A stretch of DNA of 64,000 nt from Lytechinus variegatus (Eukaryota > Echinodermata > Echinoidea > Temnopleuroida > Toxopneustidae): NCBI RefSeq assembly GCF_018143015.1, contig NC_054746.1, positions 28,237,129 through 28,301,128 on the forward strand, in the 5' to 3' direction. Below, piece after piece: positions 36,797 to 49,504 of this stretch. Position 1 is the first letter of the stretch; each line of letters starts with the position of its first letter. Under the pieces are notes generated by a model. That model saw nothing but the letters and a program-made list of their open reading frames with translations, had not been told where the DNA came from and made no database searches. A program made the translations under genes and the position numbers.

Positions 36797-37886
36797 CAGG
36801 CGCGGATCCAGGAGGGGGCCGAGCCGGCCCCGCCCCCCCCCCCCTATATTTTGACAGCCTGCAGAAAAAAGAGTACTCTTTATCTTAATATTGTAACTAC
36901 GAAAATCAGAAAGAAAGGTAAGAAAGAGGTATTATACCCATGATGTGCAATTTACAGTGTCGTAACGGCCGGCCCGACCCCGAAAGGAAACAAATAAAAG
37001 ATGAGGGAAAGAATTGAAAAATAATATAGACTTTACATAAAAAGCTTCGCTCGTGCTTCGCGCTCGCATTGCCTGTGTAATGAATTCCATTTAAGAGGAT
37101 TAAATGACACTTCATATATCCAGTTCTGAAATCAATTTGCACACAATATTTTAGCTCGCACATCAAGCTTTCATTATTTTGTTTGATTTACACAAATTGT
37201 TATATCAAAATTTTCAGCTCGCGCTGCGCGCTCGCATTGTTTGATTTGTGAGATACCTATCCTGTTTGGAAATTCTTGCCAAAATTTGTCAAAATGCTTC
37301 TTTATTATGTCAGTATAAAAAAAAATTAAGCTCGTGCTTCGCGCTCGCATTTAATTGTTTGAGACACACAGCTTGTTGTTTATTTAAATAAAAACGCGCT
37401 TAGACTGTCCAGTTTTCAGGTCGGAATATCAAAAATTTTGAGCTCGCGCTTCGCACTATCATTATTTAATTGGTGATACTTGTATCCTCTTCATTAATAA
37501 AAAAAAACAGTCACAATTGAGTCCCTTTTCACGTTACTATAACAAAATTTCAGCTCGCGCTCGCATTGTTTAGTTGGATACTTATCTTTGTTCATGATTA
37601 TAAAAACTGCTCAGAATCTTCAGTTCTAAGGACATAAAATATCAAAGAATTTTAGCTCGCCCTTCGCGTTCGCATTATATATTAAGACCACATGAGATAC
37701 CTTATCTTGTTTATAACAATAAAAACTAACATATACTTAAGACTTCAGTCTTTAGTTAGGATTACCCGCTGAACCCCCCCCCCCAAAAAAAAAAAAAAAT
37801 CAGATTATAGCGGCCAATCGAGAAAAATGTTGATGAAAATATTTTTCGGCCCCCCCCCCTATTGGCGAAAGCTGGATCCGCCCCTG
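36797..37886 (-). mobile_element. hAT-like non-autonomous element, inverted array of GCGAAGCGCGAG units
   Basis: 15-bp ends CAGGCGCGGATCCAG and CTGGATCCGCCCCTG are inverted repeats with one mismatch. TACACT abuts both ends (36791-36796 and 37887-37892), a likely target duplication. Inside, units on the minus strand recur near 37045, 37218, 37330, 37440, 37550 and 37655 (AGCTCGCGCTTCGCGCTCGCAT). It faces the opposite way to the neighbouring 34.8-kb element, so the two arrays form a large inverted arrangement around 36.3 kb. Confidence 0.75.
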
Positions 37887-37892
37887 TACACT

Positions 37893-38745
37893 TATGTGTA
37901 CTATTTAGGTGTATATAAGACGCCTATTTACAAAATCGGGGTTTGCCTTGTAGTTTTAGCTTTTCATTCTCAATAATGGTTGTTTTCAGGGTTTATTAGT
38001 TCTAATACATGCACTTGTACACATGTTTCATCTTGGTTTGAGAATTTTTTAAATCGGCTGCTCACAAAGTTAAACAATACCTCCATTGTAGATATTATTA
38101 ACGTATTTCTTTCACTGGAAGCGTTTAGGAGTAATGTTTCCGATCGTTTCTTTCATCAACAGCTCAAGTTATTTGAATTTTTATCGAAAAGGTATTTTAT
38201 AGAGTCTCATATTTACATGTCGCACTTCACAAAATAAAATTTGAAGAAAAATCATGGCAAAGTTTACTTTGTAATAATCACGTAGACTGGTGTGGTGACC
38301 TTAAAAATATATATTGTTGATCAATTTTGTACTCCAATGGTTAGAGGTAAAATGACGGGCAAAGAGGTCTTAATTTTGAATACCGTGTATTGTTTTTTTT
38401 ATTCAATTGAGCTAAGCGTGCAAGCCAAAAGATACAATGAAATGTTTTTTTATTATAACATTGGATGATACAAAACAATGATTTTGCAAAAAAGATCAGA
38501 TAGTATAAAAATATTGAGGGAGGTCCATCCCCCAGCAGCCCCCCCCCCCTCCTAGTAGTCTGCAGGCACAGACCCTGATTGAAACTTTGATCAGCAAGTG
38601 CACCTCCACGCAAAGACTAGCACAGGGCCTTCAGTGCACAAGGCATGAGTAGGCTGCACATTCAGACCCTTAACTCGAGTGAAGGGTTTACACATCAGAC
38701 TACACTCCTAACTCCCCCCTCTTCAGTACATCAGCCTTTTCATAC
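37893..38745. other. No gene seen
   Basis: A C-rich patch at 38540-38550; open frame 37980-38237 is unrecognised and probably chance. Confidence 0.4.
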
Positions 38746-39375
38746 TTAAAGGTCAAGTCCACCTCAGAAAAATGTTGATTTGAATCATTAGAGAAAAATC
38801 AGACAAGCACAATGCTGAAAATTTCATCAAAATCGGATGTAAAATAATAAAGTTATGACATTTCAAAGTTTTGCTTATTTTCAACAAAATAGTTATATGA
38901 ACGAGCCAGTTACATCCAAATGAGAGAGTCGATGATGTCCACTGATCTCAGTGATGATGTCACTCACTCACTATTTCTTTTGTTTTTTATTGTTTGAATT
39001 ATACAATATTTCAACTTTTACGAATTGATGATTAGGATCGACCTCCTTGCCTGAAGCACAAAATGTTAAAATAATGAAATGCCACAGGGAGGGATGAAAC
39101 TTCATTTCACACGACAATGACGAGAAAATCAAGATATTTCATATTTCATATAATAAAATACAAAAGAAATAGTGAGTGAGTGATGTATCAACTCTCTCAT
39201 TTGGATGAAACTGGCTCGTTCATATAACTATTTTGTTGAAAATAAGCGAGACTTTAAAATGTCATAACTTTCTTATCTTACATCCGATTTTTATGAAATT
39301 TTCAATGTTATGCTTGTTAAATTTTTCTCTTTTTATTCAAATCAAGTTTTTGTTGGGGTGGACTTGTCCTTTAAA
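38746..39375. mobile_element. Foldback MITE, copy 3 (best preserved, ~630 bp)
   Basis: The left end TTAAAGGTCAAGTCCACC and right end GGTGGACTTGTCCTTTAA are inverted repeats. The arms stay complementary far inward (for example ATAGTTATATGAACGAGCCA pairs with TGGCTCGTTCATATAACTAT), so the element can fold almost end to end. No coding frame. Confidence 0.8.
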
Positions 39376-42300
39376 CTAGGATGCACTGAGCATTTATTAT
39401 GTTTTGTGTTGAGGTTGAACTACGCTGACCCATTCATTCTGAAATGCCGGGGGATATACGAACTGAATCATCGTATCCGGAATGACATTAAGTCATGAAG
39501 GAGGGGGCAACGACATACCCTACTTACTCCCCTGAAGTATACCCATAGGCAATATACTCCTTCACTCTCTTGACAGAAACTTACCACTCGTATACCATGC
39601 TATCCCGTGGGCCTAAGCTGACTTATCCCTAGATCAAAAGTGCATGATATTCCAGAGAGGGGGAGAGGAAAGGTAAAAAAAAAATAAGAAAAAGAATGTG
39701 GCGAAGAGTGAGTGGAGTTTCAAGAAAGGGAGGCAGAAAAAGGGAAGCATATGAATGAACAGTAACCGAATGGGGCTTGCGTGGGGAGGGGCGTTGGCGT
39801 ATCTAGGGGCAAGGGGAGACGTGTCTGGACCCCCATTTCCAGTTGACGCAAAAAGGGGGATAAGATAGATGGGGGAAACGGGAAGAAAACACGAGAAAGA
39901 TGGATTTAATGAACAACATGAGAAGCCAGTAAAGGCGTCAGCGGTATAAGGGATGATTTTAGTACCTTTCCTAGAGTATCCAGATATACATGTTGGTACT
40001 CTAGCCCGTTTCGACCTCACTGAGATGCTGAAAAGCATTGCAATATTAGCGGTTGCCAGGGTGCCCATTTTCCCGGAATGTACGCCGTTACGGGTAGATG
40101 GAAAACAATGTAGCGAGGAACATTTGGACCATACGGGGGAGGTATAGGGTGGAGTATTGGGTGGATAATGGATGAGGAAAGGGGAGAGAGTAGCTGAAAA
40201 TGACCGCTAATGCTTGCTAAGGACTGTTTTCAAGTGTTTCATGGAAGCCACTTAAAGAGTGCATTGTTTCTGACTCTCCAGAGGTTGTGTTTGCCGATAA
40301 TTTTCTTCTTCTTCTTTTCTTCTTTTTTATACATTTTGCATTTCTCTATTATGAGAGGTCATGACCAAGCGTGGAAAGAAGTATACTCAAACCGAAGATC
40401 AAATTAAGGTGTAATTTTTCTCACTGACATTAGATTTGAAAATGATACTTTTTTTTACATCGTTTCCAAATTATGTTCCAAGCCATCTTTTCGTTTTCAT
40501 TCGTATAACATGAAATGAAAAAGACTAAAATGTTCTGTTCCAGGGACGTACAAAGTCTATTATACATGGATAAACTGATTACTTGAGGTTTTTTTTTGTC
40601 CCTTTTCAAATACATTAGGTGAGTAGAAGTGAGAAGAAAATATGTGTGCTGTTTGATACAAACTGACGAACAGTCGAAAGGAAAGTAACTATTTTTATCA
40701 ATTGTCGGGATAATAATACACCTAAGAATGATAATGATAAAATGTATCAATTAACCACCCACATCCCACCCTATAAAACCAATTCATTATGAAAGAATAA
40801 TGTTATGCAACACTTGATTTTCTATTTTAAAAGTGTACACGAATTCTCTCGTGTTAAGAAAAAAACACTCTTAACACATTCTAAAACCAGCCAAATATAT
40901 TCAAATACAACTGTTTTACAAAATAAATGCTCTTCAAATGATGTCGAAATTGACATTGTTTTAACTGTTTGTTTGATACTTTATTGTATATTTTTTAGTC
41001 AACTCAATATTTGATTGGAGCAATCCCTTTAAGAAAGGATTCTATCAAAGACCATTAACTGTTGGGCTCATCAGAGTATAAACGATCAAACCACACTTGT
41101 ACACTCCAGTTGAACTTCATCGTCGACGTCAAAACTATTTGACCCCACTGAGAGCTGAAGCATTCCTAACGGTTTTGACTTTGTCTTTGAAGAAACAATC
41201 AAAATTGTTATTTTAATGGATTTGAGAAGACATAAGTCAAGGCACTCCAAGAAAATAGCTCACATTAAATAATTTATTTTGACAAATCATTCTCCATTCT
41301 CTGCAGGAGTGAAAAAAAAACCCGGACTATCCTTGTAATCAATTCCCCCAAATCCTCCGACTAGACATCACATACCCCTTTAACACACTCCCGGGGTGCT
41401 TTCCAAGACAGCAATGCATCCTTCGTTTCTGTTGATGAGGATGATGATGATGTTGCTCCTGTCGCCGCTGTTGTTGTCGTTTTTTCCAAGTGATGCGTTC
41501 AGGATTCTATCGAGATGGAGATGAGGATGAGAAGCAGTCTTGGACAGCTGTTCGTGTCAGGACACCCTAATGAGGTTTACAAACTAGAAAATACTTGACA
41601 TGAAAGGTCACATCCTCAGTTACACACGATCTCCAATAGGATGGCGGGGGTGGAAGTAGGCTGGATAGGGGTGTTTTGGAAAAGATTTGTGTTGTGGAGC
41701 GAGTGTATCAATCGAAGTATATTCGCCCAACTTTATACGAGGGATTTCTTTATTCCAGGATTATGAGAGGCGGACCGGAAGGTGAAGTAAAATCGCAAAA
41801 TCACACTTAGTTTTGTATAATTATCATCAAATATCCATAACCAAAAAGAAATGAAACAAATTATCAACTCAATTTCATGGCTAAAAGATTGTCCCATTCA
41901 TGTGGCTTTATATCTTAACTTTGCTACGTAATGTCCCAGTTATTTTCTTGTTTAGAAATTGATTAAAAACGTGATATTCATTGTGATTACCCCCCCCCCC
42001 CCCCCCTCTCTCTCTCTTTCTGTCTGTCTCCCCACCCCCATCTCTGTCTCTCCGCCTCCACCAATAAGAGCTGAATAAGAACCATAATAAAATTTTGATT
42101 TGGATTTCACTTTTACCCTTCCACGCTGCCAGCCTCCATACCCTACCTGAGTATTCCAATACTACCTGACGTTTTTAAGCCTCATATTTCACGGCCCTTC
42201 TATCTGCGCGACTTTTGTGACATGAAAACCAGGTTCTGATGACGGGAAGGAAGTATGACGTCATAGACGGTCGTATGTCCCAGGTTTATACATCCACCAA

Positions 42301-42585
42301 GAGCGGGAAGACGAATCGGATTATGGAAAATGTCTGATGACGTAAATCCGAGAACCAATTTTGGGTCATCGCTTGCTGTCTTCTCCCAACATCACCAAAT
42401 ACTCCCTCCCTTTTCTCTCTTTTGATACAGTAACACCACACAGTATTGATCAAACTTTTTAAGAATAAAAAAATGACGAGGAAAAGTGGAATATTATATA
42501 ATTTCTGAATATTTTGTCTAAATCCATCAACACACTTGCATTAAGAACGGTAAAAGTGTGTGTGTTTTTTAGAGCTTTCGCTCAA
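39376..42585. other. No gene seen
   Basis: A hAT-end-like string GTTGGCGTATCTAGGGG occurs at about 39793 with no partner found. A C run plus (TC)n tract lies at 41991-42030. Short open frames only. Confidence 0.4.
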
Positions 42586-42589
42586 TTCG

Positions 42590-42870
42590 CCATATTCAAT
42601 TCAATTTATTCAACCATGAAAATATGTATATACAAATCATACAGTGTACATAATTATTCAATAAATAGTACAAAATATGGCTATCGGACTATAAAACAAG
42701 CAAATTGCTTGTAGACAATGGCCCCAATTAATATCTAGTCGCTCCACTTTTTTTTTTTCATTTTATTTGTACGTTTCAAAACTGCACATGCAGGTGATGT
42801 ATATTTATACTGTAAATTATTAATTATGAAATGTACTTTAAACATTTGTGGAATATGAATATATGAATAA
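42590..42870 (-). mobile_element. Possible LINE or SINE 3' end
   Basis: On the minus strand the sequence ends in (TTGAA)n-like ATTGAATTGAATTGAAT, a tail style common in CR1/L2-type elements. It is preceded by ATAGTCCGATAGCCATATTTTG. The body is not recognisable. Confidence 0.3.
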
Positions 42871-44600
42871 ATAAATAAAAATAAATAACTATTTTTTTTT
42901 CATATTTTCGGGGGGCTCAATGCGTCAATGACCTATCACTTGCGCCGCCATCCTCGTTTGTTGTGAGTTTATGCTGATTTTACATTATCACCATTCGCAA
43001 ATTCAATCTCTAGTATATTCTTGGAAAGCCAGCGGTGGCTTTTCCCGTCGTCTTGATAGATTTCTTCTCTCACACAGCATTTGGCACATCGATCGAACCA
43101 GTATCTGTCACAAAAGTGTAACGAACTTCTTTAGTATTGCATCCCTGATTATTGTAAGCGATTAGATTTGAACTGTTTATCTTTTGTTCATTAACCTACA
43201 TTCAGTCGTGGTGTTACAAGTAGATTAAATGTGATTAAACTAATGAGCTAAGGGGTTGTATGAAGAGGAGGGTGGTTATAAAGTATACGCATTACTTTCT
43301 CTGAGTCACAATTCAGTGGCAGCTATGTATACGTAGATGTTTGTTTGATGACATTTCCTTTATTATAATCAGGTAAAAGTTTGGCAGGTCTATTGATTTC
43401 TGTTCCTCTGTTTGCAAATCTGTTATCATGGCTATTGGGCCTATATCATGATGTCAGTAAACAATGTTAAAGTGGATTGAGGGTATGTGTTGCATTCCGT
43501 AAAAATAAAAATCATATCTAAAATTTATTGCATGTTTCACAAATTTATACCCAAACTATGCCCCTCAAATTGTTAAATTCAGCTCGGATGTTTCGCTGCC
43601 TTGTTGGGTTTTCTTGAACGTTTTGTAGATAATAATATAATTATTTGCTTCCGTGTAATCCTGCATAATTATGCGGTCAACGGTCACTATGGACTAAATC
43701 AATTTGTATGAATGAATGCCTATTTGACATTAATCGATGAAGAATCATAAAGATGAATTAGAACAATCGCCTATGTATTCTTTACAACTTAAACTGTATG
43801 GTGTTTATTATAGTCAACTGTGTGGGGTTTTTTTTCGTTGGCCGATTATCTGTGTGCTTCTCTGACTTAACCCCGTTCTTTGCTTAACTTAATCAACGAT
43901 TTCAGCCTAACATGGCCTAAAGGACCCATACAGCTTTACAGCTGTTAGCACGAATTTGACGAATTACGTATCCCCTTCACAGCTACGTATGCCCTAAAGA
44001 GGGTATTATCCAAAGTCATAGGAATGAATGAAAAGGGGGTGGGGAACACCAGTCCTCATATAAATTATATAAGGATGTTTAATAGTAGTATACACATATC
44101 TGGCAAGACTTTTAACTGGAATTTTAGTGAGCTAATAATGGCATGCTTGGCAGGTTTATTGAATCGCATGTGCATCTTTTCTTGATATTACATTATAATT
44201 GATATTGAAATTTGTGTTCTGGGGCCATAATTCAAATCATAATAATCAAAGATGCTCGCAAGCTTTGAAGAATCGCTCGGGAACCATTTTGTCCCTCATG
44301 TTTTAAGATAGAGATAGATATTGAGAGAGGGGAGAGGTGGGCGGGTGAGTCCTTGATCGCCCCTCAAAAAACATAAATGGCCGAGATTAAAACTGAAGTG
44401 TCCTTAGTTATCCCTTATTGAAGTCAAACGTTTTCAACACAAATAGAAAGTTTTGGTTTGATTTGGAATGTATGTCATGCAGAGTCACATAATGCGTCAA
44501 TGGTACCCTTGAAGGGACGCAATCAGGATTGATCTAGAATGGGTCTCTAAAGTTCTTGAAGCGTCGTATATTAGAGGCTACGAACTTCCCTTTGTTTTCT
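42871..44600. other. No gene seen
   Basis: AT-rich with no supported exon. Confidence 0.4.
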
Positions 44601-44660
44601 CTATCTCACATCATCATGCATCCGCACCATCATCATCCTCATCATCATCGTCACCATTAC

Positions 44661-44693
<33 letters not shown>

Positions 44694-44740
44694 TATCATC
44701 ACCATCATCATCATCACTAACACCATCTCCATTCATCTGT
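44600..44740. repeat. ATC trinucleotide microsatellite
   Basis: Imperfect CATCATCATC run with CACCATC interruptions. Confidence 0.85.
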
Positions 44741-47700
44741 GAAAACCTACTTGGTTCCTCTAACCCTGGCCACATAGCTTTACCCCTCACTCTTCCTCGT
44801 GGAGTTATCGTTGACGGTGAGACAGTTTACCATCTTATTTAGATCGCATAATAGCCGAGGCGCCAGTGAGCTAAGGATATCATGCAGTGATCATTATACC
44901 AAGCTACCCCGCCTCCTTATCATCTAACTCTTTATATGAAAGAAAGTCGTTTACTGTTTAGGTAGAAAACAGGTTTTGATTAATGTGTAATTTGTCAGAT
45001 ACCACGCGGGACAATTCGAGTGTTTGGATAAATCAATATATGTTTTCATAATAGACAGTATGGAAAGATGTTTGAGGAAACGATATTTCTTCCTGAGATC
45101 ATCATACCAATAAAACAAATTTTAGTTATTTCTCCATGCGGGTGATTCAAAGTACGAAACACTCTTTTAAATGTTCCCAGTTTGCAGATTAGTTGGGGGG
45201 GTCTTGTATAATTATTTAGAATATGTAGAAAAAAGCAGTAATTCAATAAGTTTTGTCAAAAAGAACCAAATTTCATAGTGTATAACTAAACAAAAAATAT
45301 ATTGAAGCTCATGCAAGCTCTGTTTCTATTTGAAAAGGACTCGCTCTGTTTCAGTAATTTGGTTCTAGTGGGCAAAGACAGTTGATGATGGAGGTAGATT
45401 GGGTCCACAATAAAAAGGAAATAAATCCACAAACGGTCGACTTTTGAAATTTGATTTTCTAGGGCAAAGGAGTAGTTATTACGGTCTTGTCTTTAGATAT
45501 CCCTTTAACTACCTTTTTGTTACTGCGATTTCTTCTAATACCAAGATAAATATTAACTTTTTTCCACAATGGACAAAGAATCAATCCCGGTAGTGCATGT
45601 ATTTGTAAAAACCAATGTCAGATTTAAACCATATAAACACATACAAATCATGGGGGGGGGGGGCTAAATGCCATCGATGTATCATAATAAAATTTGAATA
45701 GTTACAAATTGTGCTGCTCTGAAACTGAGTCATCGAATAAAACGCGTATCTCGGTTTAAAAGTTAAATGATTGACACTGTATTATTTCGCCTATTTAAAC
45801 CGCGTTGCACAACCATTTACTTTGCTGCAAGCACCTTCTAATTTGAGCTTGAATTATTTTCCCCTTTCAACGTTGTTTGAAGTTTAACTCTGGACTACCC
45901 TATAGGGCTCCTTTTTGAAATAAACAATGATGATGGGATCTTGTAAAGCGCCGGTATCCGCCTCAGCTGGGCGCTCATGGCGCTTGCTCAAAAATAGGAA
46001 CTATCTCACAAATTTCAATGTCTTCAAACAGTGCTTAGGATCATCATTCAGTTAAAGTACTGTCCTATAGTAATGCTACAATTTAGTTATTCTTGCAATA
46101 AGGTTGAAGTAGGGAACGGAAAGGTCTTCAGGTAAGACTCAAAAGTTGATTGGGACTCTGCTCTCCTGATAGATTGGGAAGGCTTTTCCACAGCTTCGAT
46201 CTATACTCTATCAGAAATAAGAGGCTCATTGAAAATGTGATACTTGAGGAAAGTAGAAGATTTAAGACATCGTGACAAATCTTGACACCGGGTATCCCGT
46301 CTCCCATGATGGATAGCGATCTACTTTTAAACGATTATTACCGGTTATCATTGCGATAATGTGTATCGGGTCAAGGTGAGAGTGATCATGGGGTACTAAT
46401 TAAATTTGGAGTGGTGTAGACTTGACGCCAACCGGACGCGTCGCAAGCCGGGCATCGTTTAGTTCACGAGAAAATAACATGTTATCTTGCATGCATTGAC
46501 CACCAAACTTTAAAATACAAACGCATTTAAATGTAATGGGAAGTATATTTTCATACGCCCGATTCTACAAACACTTAATGAAGAAAATGATTACATATAC
46601 ATGTCTTATAATTCATGACATCAAAGTCTTTTCATAAAAATCAGTATTACAAACTAAGAAATTAAGGTTCGTGTTTGCACTCTAAATGCAACACTACAGC
46701 AACACCTTCAATGGGGGTACATTCTATTTTTATACAATAGGTGAAAAGGTGTAAAAATTCATTTTTGTTCTTGTTTTAGCTTGAAAATGTTCATTTTTAG
46801 CCTAAAAATTGCGACATTGCAACTAAAAGTCTGCGTATAACTTCATGAATTAAAAAGGTGCAAACTTTATTGTAGCTATTATAACGACACAACTCAAGAT
46901 GCACAACAGCAACCGGTGGGGATGTAATTGTAAAGCAAACCCACATTTCTTAGTGTGCATAATACATAAAACATAATATACTATCACTAAATGAAAATTT
47001 CTACAGAGTAACAGAAGGGTACTAGGGTTGTAAAATCAAATATTAACGCTAAATGAGCTGTAATGGGATATACCTTAAACTTGTTCCAATCACATAAATG
47101 TCTTTTTTCGAGGGACTTGAAGAATGACGTCAATTTGTCTATCTTGAAAACACTTCAAATTAACTGCCGCTGGGGGCGCATGAGCACTATGTAGCCAACT
47201 CATGTTGGAGTCCATGCGTGTCTGAAGCTCTTGTAACTTCTCTCAAACTATTTCACTTACTTTGAGGGCATTATAGTTATTCAGATCACGGCACAACCAT
47301 TATCGATTACCCCCTTCACACTTGAAGAGGGTATCTTTTATCGAGATCGAGGGAAAACGAACAAAACATCCGAATGGAGAAAGGGGTTTGTAACCATTTA
47401 GAAAACAGCAAATAATTTTCCCCCCTCAAAATAGTCAAATTTCGAAAACAACACAAGCAACAAGGGGAATGTACCGTTACAAAATATTCAGCGATTTTCA
47501 CTACCAAATTCCTCTGCGTCAACTAGATACAACGAATTCGGCAGATTATAACAATAGTAAATGAAAATCCCTGAGTTTTTTGTTCCCCCCGATGAGGAGT
47601 TTTGGGAAAATTATCACCCCGGCACACTCACATTAAGCTATACATAGAAAAAAAAGATGTCGATAATGTGTCAGTCGGAATATAATCATTATGAAGAGAA

Positions 47701-47884
47701 AAGGTGGAAGTCTTGTAAGAAAGCATGTCCACTTCTTCTCCCATCAAAAACCTTGACCAATAGCCACCATTCCCTGTTCTCCGTCAAAGGACAGATCCGA
47801 TAATAAGGTAATACATTTACCCTCCCTTCCCAGCATTTTGTAGCTGAAAAGTTTGCCATGGATGAGAAACTTGAGCACTAACTA
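44741..47884. other. No gene seen; 3' flank of peripherin-like gene A at its right end
   Basis: Only short open frames. The last few hundred bases before 47885 probably hold the 3'UTR of gene A; no polyadenylation signal was confidently placed. Confidence 0.4.
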
Positions 47885-49504
47885 TCATCGTAATAGTGGT
47901 GTATCTGAGGATATACTTGTATCCCATTCGTCCGAGTCTCCGGAAATAGAACCAGTTTCCAAATCAAGAGAGCTGCTTTCCGATGATGACGTTGACGATA
48001 TGGTTTCCTCGGTATCTGAACTGCCGCTATACGACGTTTCGCTTTCACTAGATTCAACAATATTATTATTTCTGTTCCTCGACCGTTTCATCTTGGTACC
48101 ACCTCGTTTTACAGGTGACCTACCTTTCCCCGCCTTTGCTGAGCCTTTCTTCCATTTGGGGGCACTTTTGGTCTTTCCCATGGATTTTTGCCTACTTTTC
48201 ATGCTTTTCGTCGGGCTTCTCTTAGGACTTCTCTTAGGACTTTTCTTGGGACTTCTCTTAGAACTTCTCTGGGGGCTCCTCTTTGGACTTTTCATTGGTT
48301 TTCGCTTTACAGATTTCGATTTAGGGCTTGTCTTGGACTTGGTGGGGCTCCTCGATTTAGGACTTGCCTTGGACTGTCTCGTTGAAGCTGATTTAGTCTG
48401 CTTCGTTTTAGCACTTCCTTTCTTCTTGCTCGGGCTGGCACTTCCCCCTCGTTTTGGAGATGACTTCACACTTTTCTTGGGGCTCTGTTTTGGTGCTGAC
48501 TTTTTAGGGGTACTAGTTTTTGGTTGATTGCTTCCAGCTTTCTTTGATGGAGGTTTGTCAGGTCTCGGAGGACCCTTTTTGCCTGCCTTCGTTTTTCCAC
48601 CCGGAGATGATTGCGATGGCGGTTTGCTGGGTCTAGGCGGTGCTTGTTTCTTTGGAGAAGCTTTCTTGCTAGATGGTGGGCCGTCTGGTCTTTTGGGCGG
48701 ACCTGTAGCTGGGCGTGACGGAGGAGCTCCTTTGGGCCTTTGAGGTGGAGGGGCTTCTGGTCTCTTTGGTGGAGGACCGCCAGGTCTTTTAGGTGGAGGA
48801 CCACTTGGAAGTGCAGGAGGCATCGGAGCATCTGGTGGACCACTTGGAAGCATGGGAGGCAACGGCGCATCGGGAGCTGTATCATAAAAATCCGCCATGC
48901 CCCCTGGAGCATATGCTTGCATGCTGTCATAAAAGTCGTCTATTGGTGGAGGGGCATATGCTGGAATATTCTCATAAAGATCTTCCTCTGCCGTAGGGAC
49001 ATAAGCTGGAATGTCGTCATAGATATGTTCTTCGTCGCGGCGAATCGGTTCTTCGTAAGGGGACTCACTTTCGTACTGATTAATGTTTTCATAGATTGGT
49101 TCACTCTCGTAAAGCTTAATGTTTTCGTAGATTGGCTCACTCCCGTACTGACCATCGTTCTCATATGGATTGTAGCTTTTTGTCTGATTAGAGGCATATG
49201 CAGTAACGGGCTCATCAAATTCTTCATCAAATGTCGAATCATCTAATAAAGTGTCGTACCCTTCTTCAGCATCCAAGTCATGATCTTCAAAATCTTCCAT
49301 GGATCCTCCTAGGCCACCTTTATCTTTTCCAGAAGGAACATCTCCGCCACCTTTCTTCGGTTTTGGGCCGTCTCCTTTTGGCGGTGGAGGTGGTCCGTCT
49401 CCCCCTGGGCATAAGAATCCTGGTGTAGGAGCCTCCGGGTCACCCTCGGCTATGGCACCAGCTATTGAGGTCTGAAGGTAACGGGCAAGCAGGAGAGCCA
49501 ACAC
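47885..49504 (-). CDS. PRPH2-like: Peripherin-like A terminal exon 3 with long tail
   Basis: 1620 nt after acceptor CCTGTTTCAG. It opens with VLALLLARYLQTS (end of TM4) and runs uninterrupted for 539 codons. The tail has four Y-x-N sites (PYEND, two IYENI, LYENI) and many other Tyr in acidic context. PPPKRP and PPRPSKPP repeats follow, then blocks such as SPKRSPKRSPTKS, and finally SESETSYSGSSDTEE to DTPLLR. Low-complexity translations on the opposite strand over this exon are shadows. Confidence 0.85.
   Translation of the reverse strand: MLALLLARYLQTSIAGAIAEGDPEAPTPGFLCPGGDGPPPPPKGDGPKPKKGGGDVPSGKDKGGLGGSMEDFEDHDLDAEEGYDTLLDDSTFDEEFDEPVTAYASNQTKSYNPYENDGQYGSEPIYENIKLYESEPIYENINQYESESPYEEPIRRDEEHIYDDIPAYVPTAEEDLYENIPAYAPPPIDDFYDSMQAYAPGGMADFYDTAPDAPLPPMLPSGPPDAPMPPALPSGPPPKRPGGPPPKRPEAPPPQRPKGAPPSRPATGPPKRPDGPPSSKKASPKKQAPPRPSKPPSQSSPGGKTKAGKKGPPRPDKPPSKKAGSNQPKTSTPKKSAPKQSPKKSVKSSPKRGGSASPSKKKGSAKTKQTKSASTRQSKASPKSRSPTKSKTSPKSKSVKRKPMKSPKRSPQRSSKRSPKKSPKRSPKRSPTKSMKSRQKSMGKTKSAPKWKKGSAKAGKGRSPVKRGGTKMKRSRNRNNNIVESSESETSYSGSSDTEETISSTSSSESSSLDLETGSISGDSDEWDTSISSDTPLLR

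Noticed and set aside
47853-49246. Plus-strand open frames of 168-224 codons over gene A exon 3
   Set aside because: They are opposite-strand shadows of the low-complexity tail; the minus frame continues a recognisable tetraspanin across two introns.
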